The notes under the pieces: generated by a model | Told to the model about the DNA's origin: nothing | Databases searched by the model: none | Seen by the model: only the letters and a program-made list of their open reading frames with translations | Shown here: piece by piece, positions 52,421 through 60,381 of the stretch | Numbering within the stretch: position 1 is the first letter of the stretch | Layout of the letters: each line of letters opens with the position of its first letter | Made by a program: the position numbers and the translations under genes | From: Erythrobacter sp. WG | GTDB taxonomy: Bacteria > Pseudomonadota > Alphaproteobacteria > Sphingomonadales > Sphingomonadaceae | Assembly (NCBI RefSeq): GCF_026586795.1 | Contig: NZ_JAPFGY010000012.1 | Location: 1-64,000, forward strand | Direction: 5' to 3' | DNA length: 64,000 nucleotides

Positions 52421-53047
52421 TCAGGCGAAGGCGGTGACCGGAATGCCGCGCGCGCGGGCGGCCTTCATCAGGCGTGCGACCGGCAGGTCGTTTGCGCCCC
52501 TTACCGCCGCCTCGAACACCGCGCGCTTGTCCGCCGCCCCGCCGAGCGTGAACAGCAGCGCATCGGTATCGACGAGCGCGGGGATGGTCAGCGTGATGCG
52601 GTCGAAGGGCGCATGGGCGGGCAAGGGATCGGGGGTCAGGCGGCGCACCGCCCGGGCATCGCCGATCTGCGGATCGGTGTTGGGGAACAGCGAGGCGATG
52701 TGCCCGTCCGGTCCCATGCCGAGCCAGGTGAGCGCGAAATGCGGCGGATCGGCATCCTCGGCGAGCGCGACCACATCGGCGCCCTCGGGCGCAAGCAGCG
52801 CGCGGATCTTCCCCGTGTTCGAGGCCTCATGATCCTCGGGCACGATGCGGTCATCGTTCGGCCAGACCGCGCGGCCGATCCACTCCACCTCGCCGGTGGC
52901 GATCAGCGCCGAGAGGATGGGGAACGGGGTCGATCCGCCCGGGATGGTCACGGCGCCCGGAGCAACCAGGCGCCCCGCGAGCCAATCGGCGATGGCATCG
53001 ACGCCCGCGCCCTCGATGATCGTGATGTCGGCCATGGCCTCGTGCAT
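52421..53047 (-). CDS. pgl: 6-phosphogluconolactonase
   Basis: 208 aa (204 from the second Met at 53035). DevB/Pgl-type: VTIPGGSTPFPILSALI, VWPNDDRIVPEDHEASNTGK, and LGMGPDGHIASLFPNT are the family motifs. Hydrolyses 6-phosphogluconolactone in the pentose phosphate/Entner-Doudoroff route. zwf and edd are not in the window. Co-oriented with NUDIX. Confidence 0.93.
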   Translation of the reverse strand: MHEAMADITIIEGAGVDAIADWLAGRLVAPGAVTIPGGSTPFPILSALIATGEVEWIGRAVWPNDDRIVPEDHEASNTGKIRALLAPEGADVVALAEDADPPHFALTWLGMGPDGHIASLFPNTDPQIGDARAVRRLTPDPLPAHAPFDRITLTIPALVDTDALLFTLGGAADKRAVFEAAVRGANDLPVARLMKAARARGIPVTAFA

Positions 53048-53053
53048 AGCAAA

Positions 53054-53083
53054 CGGGCCGCTCCCGGCAACGGGAGCGGCCCG
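53054..53083 (-). terminator. Terminator after dps
   Basis: Perfect 13 bp stem (CGGGCCGCTCCCG / CGGGAGCGGCCCG) with GCAA loop, 8 bp after the dps stop. On the minus strand TTTG follows, a weak U-run. Confidence 0.75.
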
Positions 53084-53090
53084 CGCGAGA

Positions 53091-53573
53091 TCACTGTGCG
53101 TCGACGTGACGCTCGTTCAGGAACGAGCTCAACATCCACACGCGCTCTTCGGCGAAGTCGGTCCAGTCGTCGAGCAGACCGTCGGTGGCGTTGTCGCCCG
53201 CTTCCTCGGCGAGTTCCTTGAGCTTCTTGAGGCGAGTGATGACCTTGACGTTGTCGTCGCGCAGCTCGTTGATCATGTCCTCGGCCTTCAGCGCGGTGCT
53301 GTCCTGGTCCTTGATCTGGCTGTGCTTCGACACCGAGCCGACCGAGGTCAGCGTATCGCCGCCCTGCTTGCGCACGCGCTCGCCGATCACGTCGATCTGG
53401 CCCTGGATCTGGTCCGCCTGCTCGTCGAACAGCAGGTGCAGGTCGCGGAAGTGGCGACCGATGACGTGCCAGTGGAAGTTCTTGGTCTTGATGTAGAGCG
53501 CGAAGTGATCGGCAAGCAGGCCGTTGAGCTCGTCGATCAGCGCGGCCTTCGAATTGTCCTTGGTGTCTGCCAT
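53091..53573 (-). CDS. dps: Dps, DNA-protecting ferritin-like protein
   Basis: 160 aa. Ferroxidase residues lie in KNFHWHVIGRHFRDLHLLFD and EQADQIQGQIDVIGERV. Length and helices match Dps. It binds DNA and oxidises Fe(II) with peroxide in stationary or oxidative stress. ATG at 53571-53573. The gap upstream (about 120 bp) would hold the promoter; no clear OxyR or Fur box was identified. Confidence 0.95.
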   Translation of the reverse strand: MADTKDNSKAALIDELNGLLADHFALYIKTKNFHWHVIGRHFRDLHLLFDEQADQIQGQIDVIGERVRKQGGDTLTSVGSVSKHSQIKDQDSTALKAEDMINELRDDNVKVITRLKKLKELAEEAGDNATDGLLDDWTDFAEERVWMLSSFLNERHVDAQ

Positions 53574-53696
53574 TACAGGTCTCCGTCAGGGGGTTGTTGA
53601 GAGGGTTCTTGATTCGCCGATATATCGTGGTTTGCGGGCCGCACGAACATGGGTTGGGGTCGCAAAAATCATGCTGTCCGTGATCGGCGGCGGCGA

Positions 53697-54260
53697 TCAG
53701 ACGGGCGCAAAGCGCGCGTCGAGCCCGACGAAGAGGCCCGCCACCAGCAGCAACGCGGCGAGCACGCGGCGCAGGGGGCGCAGAGGCCAGCGGGCGAGCC
53801 CCCCGGCGCCGAGCGCCCAGCCGACCGTCACCGCCCCTGCCCCGCCGAGCGCCCCGCCCAGTCCCGCTGCGACCGGCGCACCGCTCCATGCAGCAAGCGC
53901 GACGATGCCGAAGCGCGCGCCGTCGCCGATCTGGCGGGCGAGGAGGACGATCAGCACCGGGAACAGCGACCGCGTCGGCTCGCGCGGGGGCCTTGGCGCG
54001 AGGGGCCAGGCGAGCTCCACCGCCGCCGCCACGAGCGCGAAGGCGACGAGCATCTGCCGCGCCCGGCCCGGCAGCAGCGCGGCGAAAGCGGCGCCCGCCC
54101 AGGCCATCGCGGCAGCGGCAAGGCAGGCAGAGAGGATCGCCACCACAAGCAGCGCCCCGCTGCGCCCCAGCGCATCGGCCCAATGCGCCACCATCCACTG
54201 ATCGCGCCCGCCGCTCGCCAGCGCGAGGACAAGCAGGAAGGCGAGCAGGAAGCCGTCCAC
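53697..54260 (-). CDS. Membrane protein, degenerate TMEM165/GDT1 (UPF0016)-like
   Basis: 187 aa with six hydrophobic segments in two related halves. In UPF0016 each half has an ExGD-K/R-S/T motif; here they read ASGGRDQWMVA and ARQIGDGARFGIV, so key acidic residues are altered. The rest of the pattern (FAALLPGRARQMLVAF) fits the family. GTG start at 54260, 14 bp after the PhoX gene. UPF0016 members carry Mn or Ca; whether this one can is uncertain. Confidence 0.6.
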   Translation of the reverse strand: MDGFLLAFLLVLALASGGRDQWMVAHWADALGRSGALLVVAILSACLAAAAMAWAGAAFAALLPGRARQMLVAFALVAAAVELAWPLAPRPPREPTRSLFPVLIVLLARQIGDGARFGIVALAAWSGAPVAAGLGGALGGAGAVTVGWALGAGGLARWPLRPLRRVLAALLLVAGLFVGLDARFAPV

Positions 54261-54274
54261 CCGCGTGCCCGGCC

Positions 54275-55639
54275 TCAGGCCGTCCAGGGCCCGGTGATCG
54301 CCAGCGTCATGGCGGGCGAATAGACGTTGACGAACAGCCACTTGCCGTCGGGCGAGAAACACCCGCCGGCCAGCTCCGTCTGCGCCTTCAGCAGCGCGAG
54401 GGTGTAGGCGCGCCCGTCCGGGGTGATGCCGCGGATATGGTTCTCCTTCACCTCGGTGTACTGGTCCTCGCACACGATCAGGTGGCCGCTGGGGGCGACG
54501 GTGAGGTTGTCGCCGAAGTTGAACTGCTCGGTGCTCTCGCTCTCGAAGAACAGCTCGATGGTGTCGGGCTTGCCGGCCACCCCGGGGGAAAGCCTGAAGA
54601 TCTGGCCGAGCTGCTTTGCCCCGCCGCTGGTGCAGCAGGCATAGACCTCGGCCTGCCCGCGCTTGATCCCCATGTGGAGCCCCTCGCCCCGCGCCACCAG
54701 CGCCGCGCCCTTGGCCGCGGCGCGCAGGCGCAGATCGTCCTGCGGGGCTTCGACATCGTCGCAATCGATCCACGAGACCCGGTAGGGCTTGCCCACCGGC
54801 ATGGCGGGAGAGGTCCAGTTGCGGGTGTCCGCCAGCCCCTCGATCACCATCGCCTGCAACCGCCCGCCCTCGGCCAGCTTGCCGGGGGTGCGGGGGAGGA
54901 AGCGGTAGAGCACCGAATCGTCGCGGTCCTCGGTCATGTAGACGATGCCGGTAGCCGGATCGACGCAGGCGGCTTCATGGTTGAAGCGGCCCATCGCCTT
55001 CAGAGGCACCGGATCGACGAGGCCGCGCGCGCTCGCCGGAACCTCGAAGACCCAGCCGTGGTTCTGCTCGAGCCCCTCGCCGTAGCGCTGGCCGGGGCCG
55101 GTCGGCGCCTCCTCGCAGCTCAGCCAGCTGCCCCACGGGGTGACTCCGCCCGAACAGTTGCGGATCGTGCCCCCAAGGCTGCGGAACTGGCGCTTCACCG
55201 CAAGGCTCGCCGCGTCGAGGACGATGGTGGTGGTGCCGCCGGGCACTAAGACGCCGTCCTTCCTTCCGAAGCCCTTGGCAATCGGCCCGCCCGCGTCGTG
55301 CTGCGGCTGGAGCTCGTGGTTGCGCACCAGCGCCAGCTCGCCCCTGCCGAGGTCGAAGCAGCCCATCCCGTCGGCGCGGTCGGGCACGGTGCCGCCGTCG
55401 TCCATCCGGTCGCCGAGGCGCGAGAGGACGCGGTAGGTGAAGCCCTCGGGCAGGTCGATCAGCCCGGCCGGATCGGGCCGCAAGGGGCCGTATCCGGCGA
55501 AGCTGCCCGGCTTCGCCGGCGCGCGGGCAAGGCGGCCCTCGCCCGAGGTCATGCAGCCACTGGCGGCGAGCCCGGCAAAGGCGGAGGCGGTGGCGCCGAG
55601 GAAACGGCGGCGGTCGGGCGTGGGGAAGCGCTGGATCAT
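54275..55639 (-). CDS. PhoX-like phosphatase (DUF839), Tat-exported
   Basis: 454 aa. Tat signal DRRRFLGATASAFAGLAA, then a beta-propeller: DLPEGFTYRVLSRLGDRMDD, GGTIRNCSGGVTPWGSWLSC then EEAP, and FNHEAACVDP, TEDRDDSVLYRFLP. These match the PhoX/DUF839 family, whose characterised members are calcium/iron phosphatases. Adjacent phytase strengthens a role in organic phosphate use. The protein is somewhat shorter than classical PhoX, so it may be a relative. Confidence 0.88.
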   Translation of the reverse strand: MIQRFPTPDRRRFLGATASAFAGLAASGCMTSGEGRLARAPAKPGSFAGYGPLRPDPAGLIDLPEGFTYRVLSRLGDRMDDGGTVPDRADGMGCFDLGRGELALVRNHELQPQHDAGGPIAKGFGRKDGVLVPGGTTTIVLDAASLAVKRQFRSLGGTIRNCSGGVTPWGSWLSCEEAPTGPGQRYGEGLEQNHGWVFEVPASARGLVDPVPLKAMGRFNHEAACVDPATGIVYMTEDRDDSVLYRFLPRTPGKLAEGGRLQAMVIEGLADTRNWTSPAMPVGKPYRVSWIDCDDVEAPQDDLRLRAAAKGAALVARGEGLHMGIKRGQAEVYACCTSGGAKQLGQIFRLSPGVAGKPDTIELFFESESTEQFNFGDNLTVAPSGHLIVCEDQYTEVKENHIRGITPDGRAYTLALLKAQTELAGGCFSPDGKWLFVNVYSPAMTLAITGPWTA

Positions 55640-55649
55640 GCCTGCGCCT

Positions 55650-56693
55650 CTAACGACCTTCGCCGAGCGCCGCCAGCACCTCGTCCCAGCGCACGAATTT
55701 GAAGTTCTGCGCGCGCGGGGCGTTCATCCCGTCCTGGGCGATGAACAGGCCGCCGGGAAAATCGGGGCCGAAGGCGCGGTTGTCGAGCTCGATCCCGTCG
55801 GTCTCCTCGACACTGCCGAAGGTGCCCGCAGCGATGCGGAAGCGGCCGACCGGCGTCATGCCCGGCAGGCGGAACAGCGCATAGGCGTTGTCCCCTTGCG
55901 AGGAGGCGACGAGGTAGCCGCCGTCGGCGCCCTCGGGCGCGAGCGCAAGGCCCTCGACATCGGCGACCAGCATCTTGTTGTCGACGCGCGCCACCATGCG
56001 CTTGGCGCCGCTGGTCATGTCGATCGCCCAGATCCCGGCGTCCTCCTCGCCGATGTAGAGCGTGCCCGTGCGCGGGTCGGCGACGCAGCCTTCGACCTGG
56101 GTCGGCACCTTGGCGAGCACGGTGGTCTGGCCGCTGGCATCGAATGCGCCATCGGCCTCAAGGATGCGGGTCCGATAGATGATACCCTCCTTGGGCGCGC
56201 TGAAGGCGATCACGCCGTCACTTCCCGCAGGCTTGACGAGGCAGATGCCGTAGCCCTCACCCGGGCCGACTGCGATCCTGCCCGCCTCGCTCAGCGTGCC
56301 CGTGGCCGGGTCAAGGAGGGCGATGAACAGCCGCACCATCGCAAGGTCGCTGCGGTCGCTTGCCACCACCAGCACGCGGCCATCGGCAAGGTCGACAAGA
56401 TCGACATTGTTGAGGCCGGGCCCGGCGAGGAAGCTCTTCTGCGCGCCCTTCAGATCGTAGACGTAGAGCCCGCCCTTCTTGTCGGTGCCGACGATGAGGC
56501 TGGCGGCGGGATCGGCCGGATTGCGCCAGATCGCCGGGTCATCGGCGGCATCCTCGCGCGCGGTGCCGACCGGCGGGGTCTCGGCGACGGCGGTGACGGT
56601 CACGGCCGGATCGCCGGTGATCGCCGGCACCGTGGCGCAGGCGGCGGTCAGCCCGAGCGCGACGGGCGCGAGGCCGCGAAGGGATCGAATCAT
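55650..56693 (-). CDS. Beta-propeller phytase, lipoprotein
   Basis: 347 aa. Lipobox (LGLTAAC) at residue about 19. Phytase motifs: DDPAIWRNPADPAASLIVGT then DKKGGLYVYDL, NNVDLVDLADGRVLVVA, QVEGCVADPRTGTLYIGEED, and ADVEGLALAPEGADGGYLVA. Releases phosphate from phytate in the periplasm or outer surface. 10 bp upstream of the PhoX-like gene. No Pho box was confidently seen. Confidence 0.92.
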   Translation of the reverse strand: MIRSLRGLAPVALGLTAACATVPAITGDPAVTVTAVAETPPVGTAREDAADDPAIWRNPADPAASLIVGTDKKGGLYVYDLKGAQKSFLAGPGLNNVDLVDLADGRVLVVASDRSDLAMVRLFIALLDPATGTLSEAGRIAVGPGEGYGICLVKPAGSDGVIAFSAPKEGIIYRTRILEADGAFDASGQTTVLAKVPTQVEGCVADPRTGTLYIGEEDAGIWAIDMTSGAKRMVARVDNKMLVADVEGLALAPEGADGGYLVASSQGDNAYALFRLPGMTPVGRFRIAAGTFGSVEETDGIELDNRAFGPDFPGGLFIAQDGMNAPRAQNFKFVRWDEVLAALGEGR

Positions 56694-56837
56694 GTGTAAC
56701 GGGCCCCCGTGGAGTTGCGTCGCCGCCGCCTAGGCATGGCGCATGACAGAAAGACGACACGCCGCATCGGACGGCTGGCACCGCGCGCGCGATGCGCCTA
56801 GCCTTGCGGCAAGGACCAACAGGGAGAGGAACGGGCG

Positions 56838-57632
56838 ATGCGGATCGAGGCGGGCATGGCGGCGGTGGTCACCGGCGGGGCAAGCGGGCTCGGCAAGGCG
56901 AGCGCGGCGGCCTTCGCGGCAGCGGGCATGAAGGTCGCAATCTTCGACATCAACGACGAAGCGGGCGAGGCGCACGCGCGCGACATCGGCGGGACCTTCC
57001 ACCATGTCGACATCATGGACGAGGCCAGCGTCGAGGCAGGTTTCGCCGCCGCGCGCGCCGCGCACGGGCAGGAGCGCGTGACGCTCCACTGCGCGATGGC
57101 GTCGCGCCGCGGCAAGACGGTCGGCTGGGACAAGGAGGCCGGCGCCTACAAGCGCCTTTCCACCGAGGACTATGCCTTCGGAGCCGAGGGCATTCTCATC
57201 GCAAGCTACCGGGTGGCGAGCATCTCGGCGCTGGGCATGGCCAACGCCGATCCGGTCAATGACGATGGCGAGCGGGGCTGCATCATCCTCACCGCCAGCG
57301 TCGCGGCGCAGGACGGGCAGATCGGGCAGGTGATCTATGGCAGCTGCAAGGCCGGGGTGAACGGCCTCGTCCTGCCGATGGCGCGCGATCTGATGGACCT
57401 CGGCATCCGGGTCAATTCGGTGATGCCGGGGATCTTCGCCACCCCGCTGATGCTGGGAATGAAGGACCGCAATCCCGCCATGTGGGCGCAATTGAACGCC
57501 AGCGTGCCCTTCCCCAAGCGCCTCGGCGAGCCCGAGGAGTTCGCCTCGCTGGTGCTCGAGATCGCGCGCAACAGCTACATCAACGGACACCAGTTCCGGC
57601 TGGACGGGGCGATCCGGATGCCGCCGAAATAG
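56838..57632 (+). CDS. Short-chain dehydrogenase (17-beta-HSD10-like)
   Basis: 264 aa. VVTGGASGLGKASAAAFAAA binds NAD, DINDEAG gives NAD preference, the active site is ILTASVAAQDGQIGQVIYGS then CK. C-terminal GHQFRLDGAIRMPPK. Closest to the 3-hydroxyacyl-CoA dehydrogenase type II group. The substrate is probably a hydroxyacyl-CoA or alcohol. Divergent from the phytase. Confidence 0.9.
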   Translation: MRIEAGMAAVVTGGASGLGKASAAAFAAAGMKVAIFDINDEAGEAHARDIGGTFHHVDIMDEASVEAGFAAARAAHGQERVTLHCAMASRRGKTVGWDKEAGAYKRLSTEDYAFGAEGILIASYRVASISALGMANADPVNDDGERGCIILTASVAAQDGQIGQVIYGSCKAGVNGLVLPMARDLMDLGIRVNSVMPGIFATPLMLGMKDRNPAMWAQLNASVPFPKRLGEPEEFASLVLEIARNSYINGHQFRLDGAIRMPPK

Positions 57633-57674
57633 CGCACGCCGATGGGCGGACATAGCTGGCGCGATCACGCGCCA

Positions 57675-57694
57675 GGGCGGTGCCGGCACCGCCC
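57675..57694. terminator. 20 bp perfect palindrome after the SDR
   Basis: GGGCGGTGCC/GGCACCGCCC, 43 bp after the SDR stop. No U-run follows, so it may be a pause site or binding site. Confidence 0.45.
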
Positions 57695-57739
57695 CGGGGT
57701 GCGCCCGGACCTCGGAATTCCGACTTCTGTATCTAAGAA

Positions 57740-57926
57740 TATTCTAAGGTTCATACCCTTGATGAAAGTAAATATGCAATAGTTGCATTTGTCTCCCGCG
57801 TGCAACACCAATGAAACAATGAGGTGCGCGCACAAACATTGGGAATTGTGCGATGTTCCCGTTCGTCTATTGGCTTTTGTTGCTATGCAACAGGCGCAGC
57901 GGAAACAATAGAACGGCCGGGCACAG
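57740..57926 (+). promoter_or_regulatory. AT-rich promoter region with inverted TTGCA/GCAACA sites
   Basis: After the SDR a 338 bp gap contains no gene. It is unusually AT-rich around 57730-57790 and holds ATGCAA-TAG-TTGCAT (57774-57788) and TGTTGC-TAT-GCAACA (57878-57892). A similar TGTTGC/GCAACA pair with an 11 bp spacer (59105-59127) precedes the next outer-membrane gene. These could be operators for one regulator. Confidence 0.5.
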
Positions 57927-57970
57927 CACGCAGGCGGAACGATCCCACCTCTCTTTCAGGAGCGTTCCAT
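57927..57970 (+). promoter_or_regulatory. Duplicated leader hairpin, copy A
   Basis: GGAACG (57936-57941) and CGTTCC (57963-57968) can pair, enclosing the CAGGAG ribosome site 2 bp before the ATG. The inner CCTCT can pair with AGGAG. Very similar to 59241-59283. Confidence 0.75.
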
Positions 57971-58972
57971 ATGACCATTCGTTTTGCTTTCGCCGCTCCG
58001 GCGCTGACCCTGGGATGTGCCCTGTCGGCCCCCGCGCTCGCACAGGGACCGCAAAGCGCCGCGATCGATGCTGCGGCCACCAACATCGTGGTGACGGGTG
58101 CGGGCAAGAGCACCGGGGGCGATATCGCCACTCTCGACCTGACCAGCCCCGCCGCAGCCGCCAGCACTGCGGCGATTCCGGTCGGCAACGGAGCGGGCGC
58201 TGTCGATATCGGCGTGTCGAGCGTCGTCGCGGTGGCCGCTGCGGCAGCGGCGCAGGGCGCACCGCCAGCGCGCGACGAGCGGTTCTCCGTGGTGCTCAAC
58301 CAGGACAGCTTCTTCGGCTTCTACCCCACCTTCAACGGCCTCATCCCGGTGAGCGAGAAGGTCGATTTCAGCTTCTACGGCATCATGTGGACGACCTCGG
58401 ACTTCTCGAGCGCGACCGGCTTCGGCTCTGACCTGTGGACCGAGTTCGGCATCGGTGCGAACTTCTATGCCGCCGACGGCAAGCTCCAGATCAAGCCGCA
58501 GGTCGGCATCACCAACGGCGCGCTGCTGTCGCGCGGCAATCTCGGCCGCGGGCCGCGCAACACCACCACCACCCTCAATGGCGGCAACACCTTCGACGGC
58601 ATCGTGCCCAGCCTCACCGTCAACTACAGCGACGACAAGTTCGAGGGCGAGTTCTACGCCGGCTACTACGCCGCGCTGCGCAACCGCTCCGAGAACGTCG
58701 GGGCGCTCGACTTCCTGCACACCTGGATCAACGCGGGCTACAAGTTCTCGAAGAACTTCTCGGCCGGCGGACACATAGAGTTCCTCGCCAACACCCGCGT
58801 CGACCTGCCGCGCGCGCGCGCCCCGAACGTCTACCAGTGGTTCGGACCCTATGTGCAGTTCTCCGCCAAGAACGGCTTCTTCGCCCGCTTCACCGGCGGC
58901 GTCGAGGAAGGTGGCGGCGCGGGCGGCAACCGGGGCGATTTCTACAAGCTCGCGGTCGGATTGTCGTTCTGA
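57971..58972 (+). CDS. Outer-membrane beta-barrel-like protein, unknown function
   Basis: 333 aa. Signal peptide (FAFAAPALTLGCALSAPALA), an Ala/Gly/Val-rich linker to residue about 95, then alternating beta strands: FSVVLNQDSFFGFYPTFNGL, FGSDLWTEFGIGANFYAADG, EFYAGYYAALRNRSENVGAL, ending FYKLAVGLSF. The final Phe is the usual barrel signal. Possibly the DUF6733 family. Function unknown; followed by a good terminator and a second barrel gene with the same leader. Confidence 0.8.
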   Translation: MTIRFAFAAPALTLGCALSAPALAQGPQSAAIDAAATNIVVTGAGKSTGGDIATLDLTSPAAAASTAAIPVGNGAGAVDIGVSSVVAVAAAAAAQGAPPARDERFSVVLNQDSFFGFYPTFNGLIPVSEKVDFSFYGIMWTTSDFSSATGFGSDLWTEFGIGANFYAADGKLQIKPQVGITNGALLSRGNLGRGPRNTTTTLNGGNTFDGIVPSLTVNYSDDKFEGEFYAGYYAALRNRSENVGALDFLHTWINAGYKFSKNFSAGGHIEFLANTRVDLPRARAPNVYQWFGPYVQFSAKNGFFARFTGGVEEGGGAGGNRGDFYKLAVGLSF

Positions 58973-58996
58973 CCCACTGACCCTGCGGCGCTGAAG

Positions 58997-59033
58997 GGGC
59001 GCTGTCGCCGGACATCGGCGGCAGCGCCCTTTT
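58997..59033 (+). terminator. Rho-independent terminator
   Basis: Stem GGGCGCTGTCGCCG / CGGCGGCAGCGCCC (one mismatch), loop GACAT, then TTTT. 24 bp after the preceding stop. Confidence 0.88.
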
Positions 59034-59240
59034 GCATGGGCATGAGGCGGACTGCGGCGGGGCGACAGACGCCTACGCAAAATCAAATATATCTATCTGC
59101 GACGTGTTGCAGCAATGTCACGCAACAAGATGATAATTTGCAGCGCTTCCACATTCACTTTGTGCGCGCAGCAGAGCTGGATGATCTTGCGGCCCGACGT
59201 GACGGGGACCCGATTCTATCGGAGAAGAAATCCTGCACGC
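59034..59240 (+). promoter_or_regulatory. Promoter region of the TorF-type gene
   Basis: AT-rich around 59080-59140 with TGTTGC (59105-59110) and GCAACA (59122-59127), echoing the pair ahead of the previous gene. No gene is seen in this stretch. Confidence 0.45.
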
Positions 59241-59283
59241 CGCGCAGGTGGAACGATCCAAACCTCTTCATGGAGCGTTCCTT
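59241..59283 (+). promoter_or_regulatory. Duplicated leader hairpin, copy B
   Basis: GGAACG (59250-59255) and CGTTCC (59276-59281) enclose ATCCAAACCTCTTCATGGAG, including the TGGAG ribosome site. About three quarters of positions match copy A at 57927-57970, and similarity continues for a few codons into the genes (CATTCGT). Confidence 0.75.
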
Positions 59284-60258
59284 ATGTTCATTCGTCTCGC
59301 CCCGGCCCTCTCGGTCGCCGCGCTCGCCACCTGCCTTGCCACTCCCGCTCTCGCGGCCGAGACAGACGCCGCGATTCCCGGCCCGGTCGATGCCACGGCG
59401 AACCCCGCCGACGGCGCGGAGGATACCGCCGCAGCGCCGCTCATCCGCGCGATCCCGCCGATCGATTACGACAAGGCCGCCCGCGCAGAGGACGCGGAGC
59501 CCGCCTTCACCGTCTCCGGTTCGGCGACGATCACCACCGACTACCGCTTCCGCGGGGTCTCGCAGAGCGACAACGGCTTTGCCGTGCAGGGCGGCCTCAC
59601 CGTCTCGCACACCAGCGGCGCCTATGTCGGCCTGTGGGCCTCGAACCTCGCCGGCTGGGGCACCTTCGGCGGCCCCAATCTCGAGCTCGACCTGATCGGC
59701 GGCTTCAAGTTCCCGGTCGGGCAGGGCACCGCCGACGTCGGCCTCGTGTGGTACATGTACCCGGGCGGCGCGGCGACCACCGACTTTGCCGAGATCTACG
59801 CGAAGCTCTCGGGCGCTGTCGGACCGGTCTCGCTGACCGCCGGCGTCGCCTATGCGCCGCCGCAGGAAGCGCTCGGCAACGTCTACCCGACCGGCGCGCG
59901 CTTCGTCGCCGGCCGGCCGCGCAAGCCCGGCGATACCGAGCCCAACCTCTACCTCACCGGCGATGCGGTCTATGCCATCACCGACACGCCGGTGAGCCTC
60001 AAAGCGCATATCGGCTATTCGGACGGCAACCCGGGCCTCGGTCCCAACGGCACCAGCGTGGCCCCGACCGGCACCTATTTCGACTGGCTGCTCGGGGTCG
60101 ACGTCACCCCGATCGAGCACCTCACCTTCTCGCTGGCCTATGTCGATACCGACATCAGCCGGGCGCAAAGCGCCTACCTGCTGCCCAACTTCGCGGCGCT
60201 CGACGGGGATTCGATCGCGGGCGCCACGGTGGTCTTCTCGGTCACCGCTGCGTTCTGA
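59284..60258 (+). CDS. TorF-type putative porin (TIGR02001 family)
   Basis: 324 aa. Signal peptide (FIRLAPALSVAALATCLATP, ALA), linker, then a barrel with the family hallmark TTDYRFRGVSQSDNGFAVQG, followed by GAYVGLWASNLAG and a last strand ending AGATVVFSVTAAF. The family is found in outer membranes of many proteobacteria, with function unproven. ATG at 59284, right after the leader hairpin. Confidence 0.9.
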   Translation: MFIRLAPALSVAALATCLATPALAAETDAAIPGPVDATANPADGAEDTAAAPLIRAIPPIDYDKAARAEDAEPAFTVSGSATITTDYRFRGVSQSDNGFAVQGGLTVSHTSGAYVGLWASNLAGWGTFGGPNLELDLIGGFKFPVGQGTADVGLVWYMYPGGAATTDFAEIYAKLSGAVGPVSLTAGVAYAPPQEALGNVYPTGARFVAGRPRKPGDTEPNLYLTGDAVYAITDTPVSLKAHIGYSDGNPGLGPNGTSVAPTGTYFDWLLGVDVTPIEHLTFSLAYVDTDISRAQSAYLLPNFAALDGDSIAGATVVFSVTAAF

Positions 60259-60279
60259 TCGGCACCCGATCCATCGGGA

Positions 60280-60313
60280 GGGGCGCTCCGCCAGCCGGCG
60301 GGGCGCCCCTTTT
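60280..60313 (+). terminator. Rho-independent terminator
   Basis: GGGGCGCTCCGCC / GGCGGGGCGCCCC stem (one mismatch), loop AGCC, TTTT. Follows the TorF-type gene by 21 bp. Confidence 0.88.
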
Positions 60314-60381
60314 CATTTGCCCCGCGCACCGATAGGTTTCGCTTCGCACACCCGAAAGGGGGCGAAGGGAGAGGGACGATC

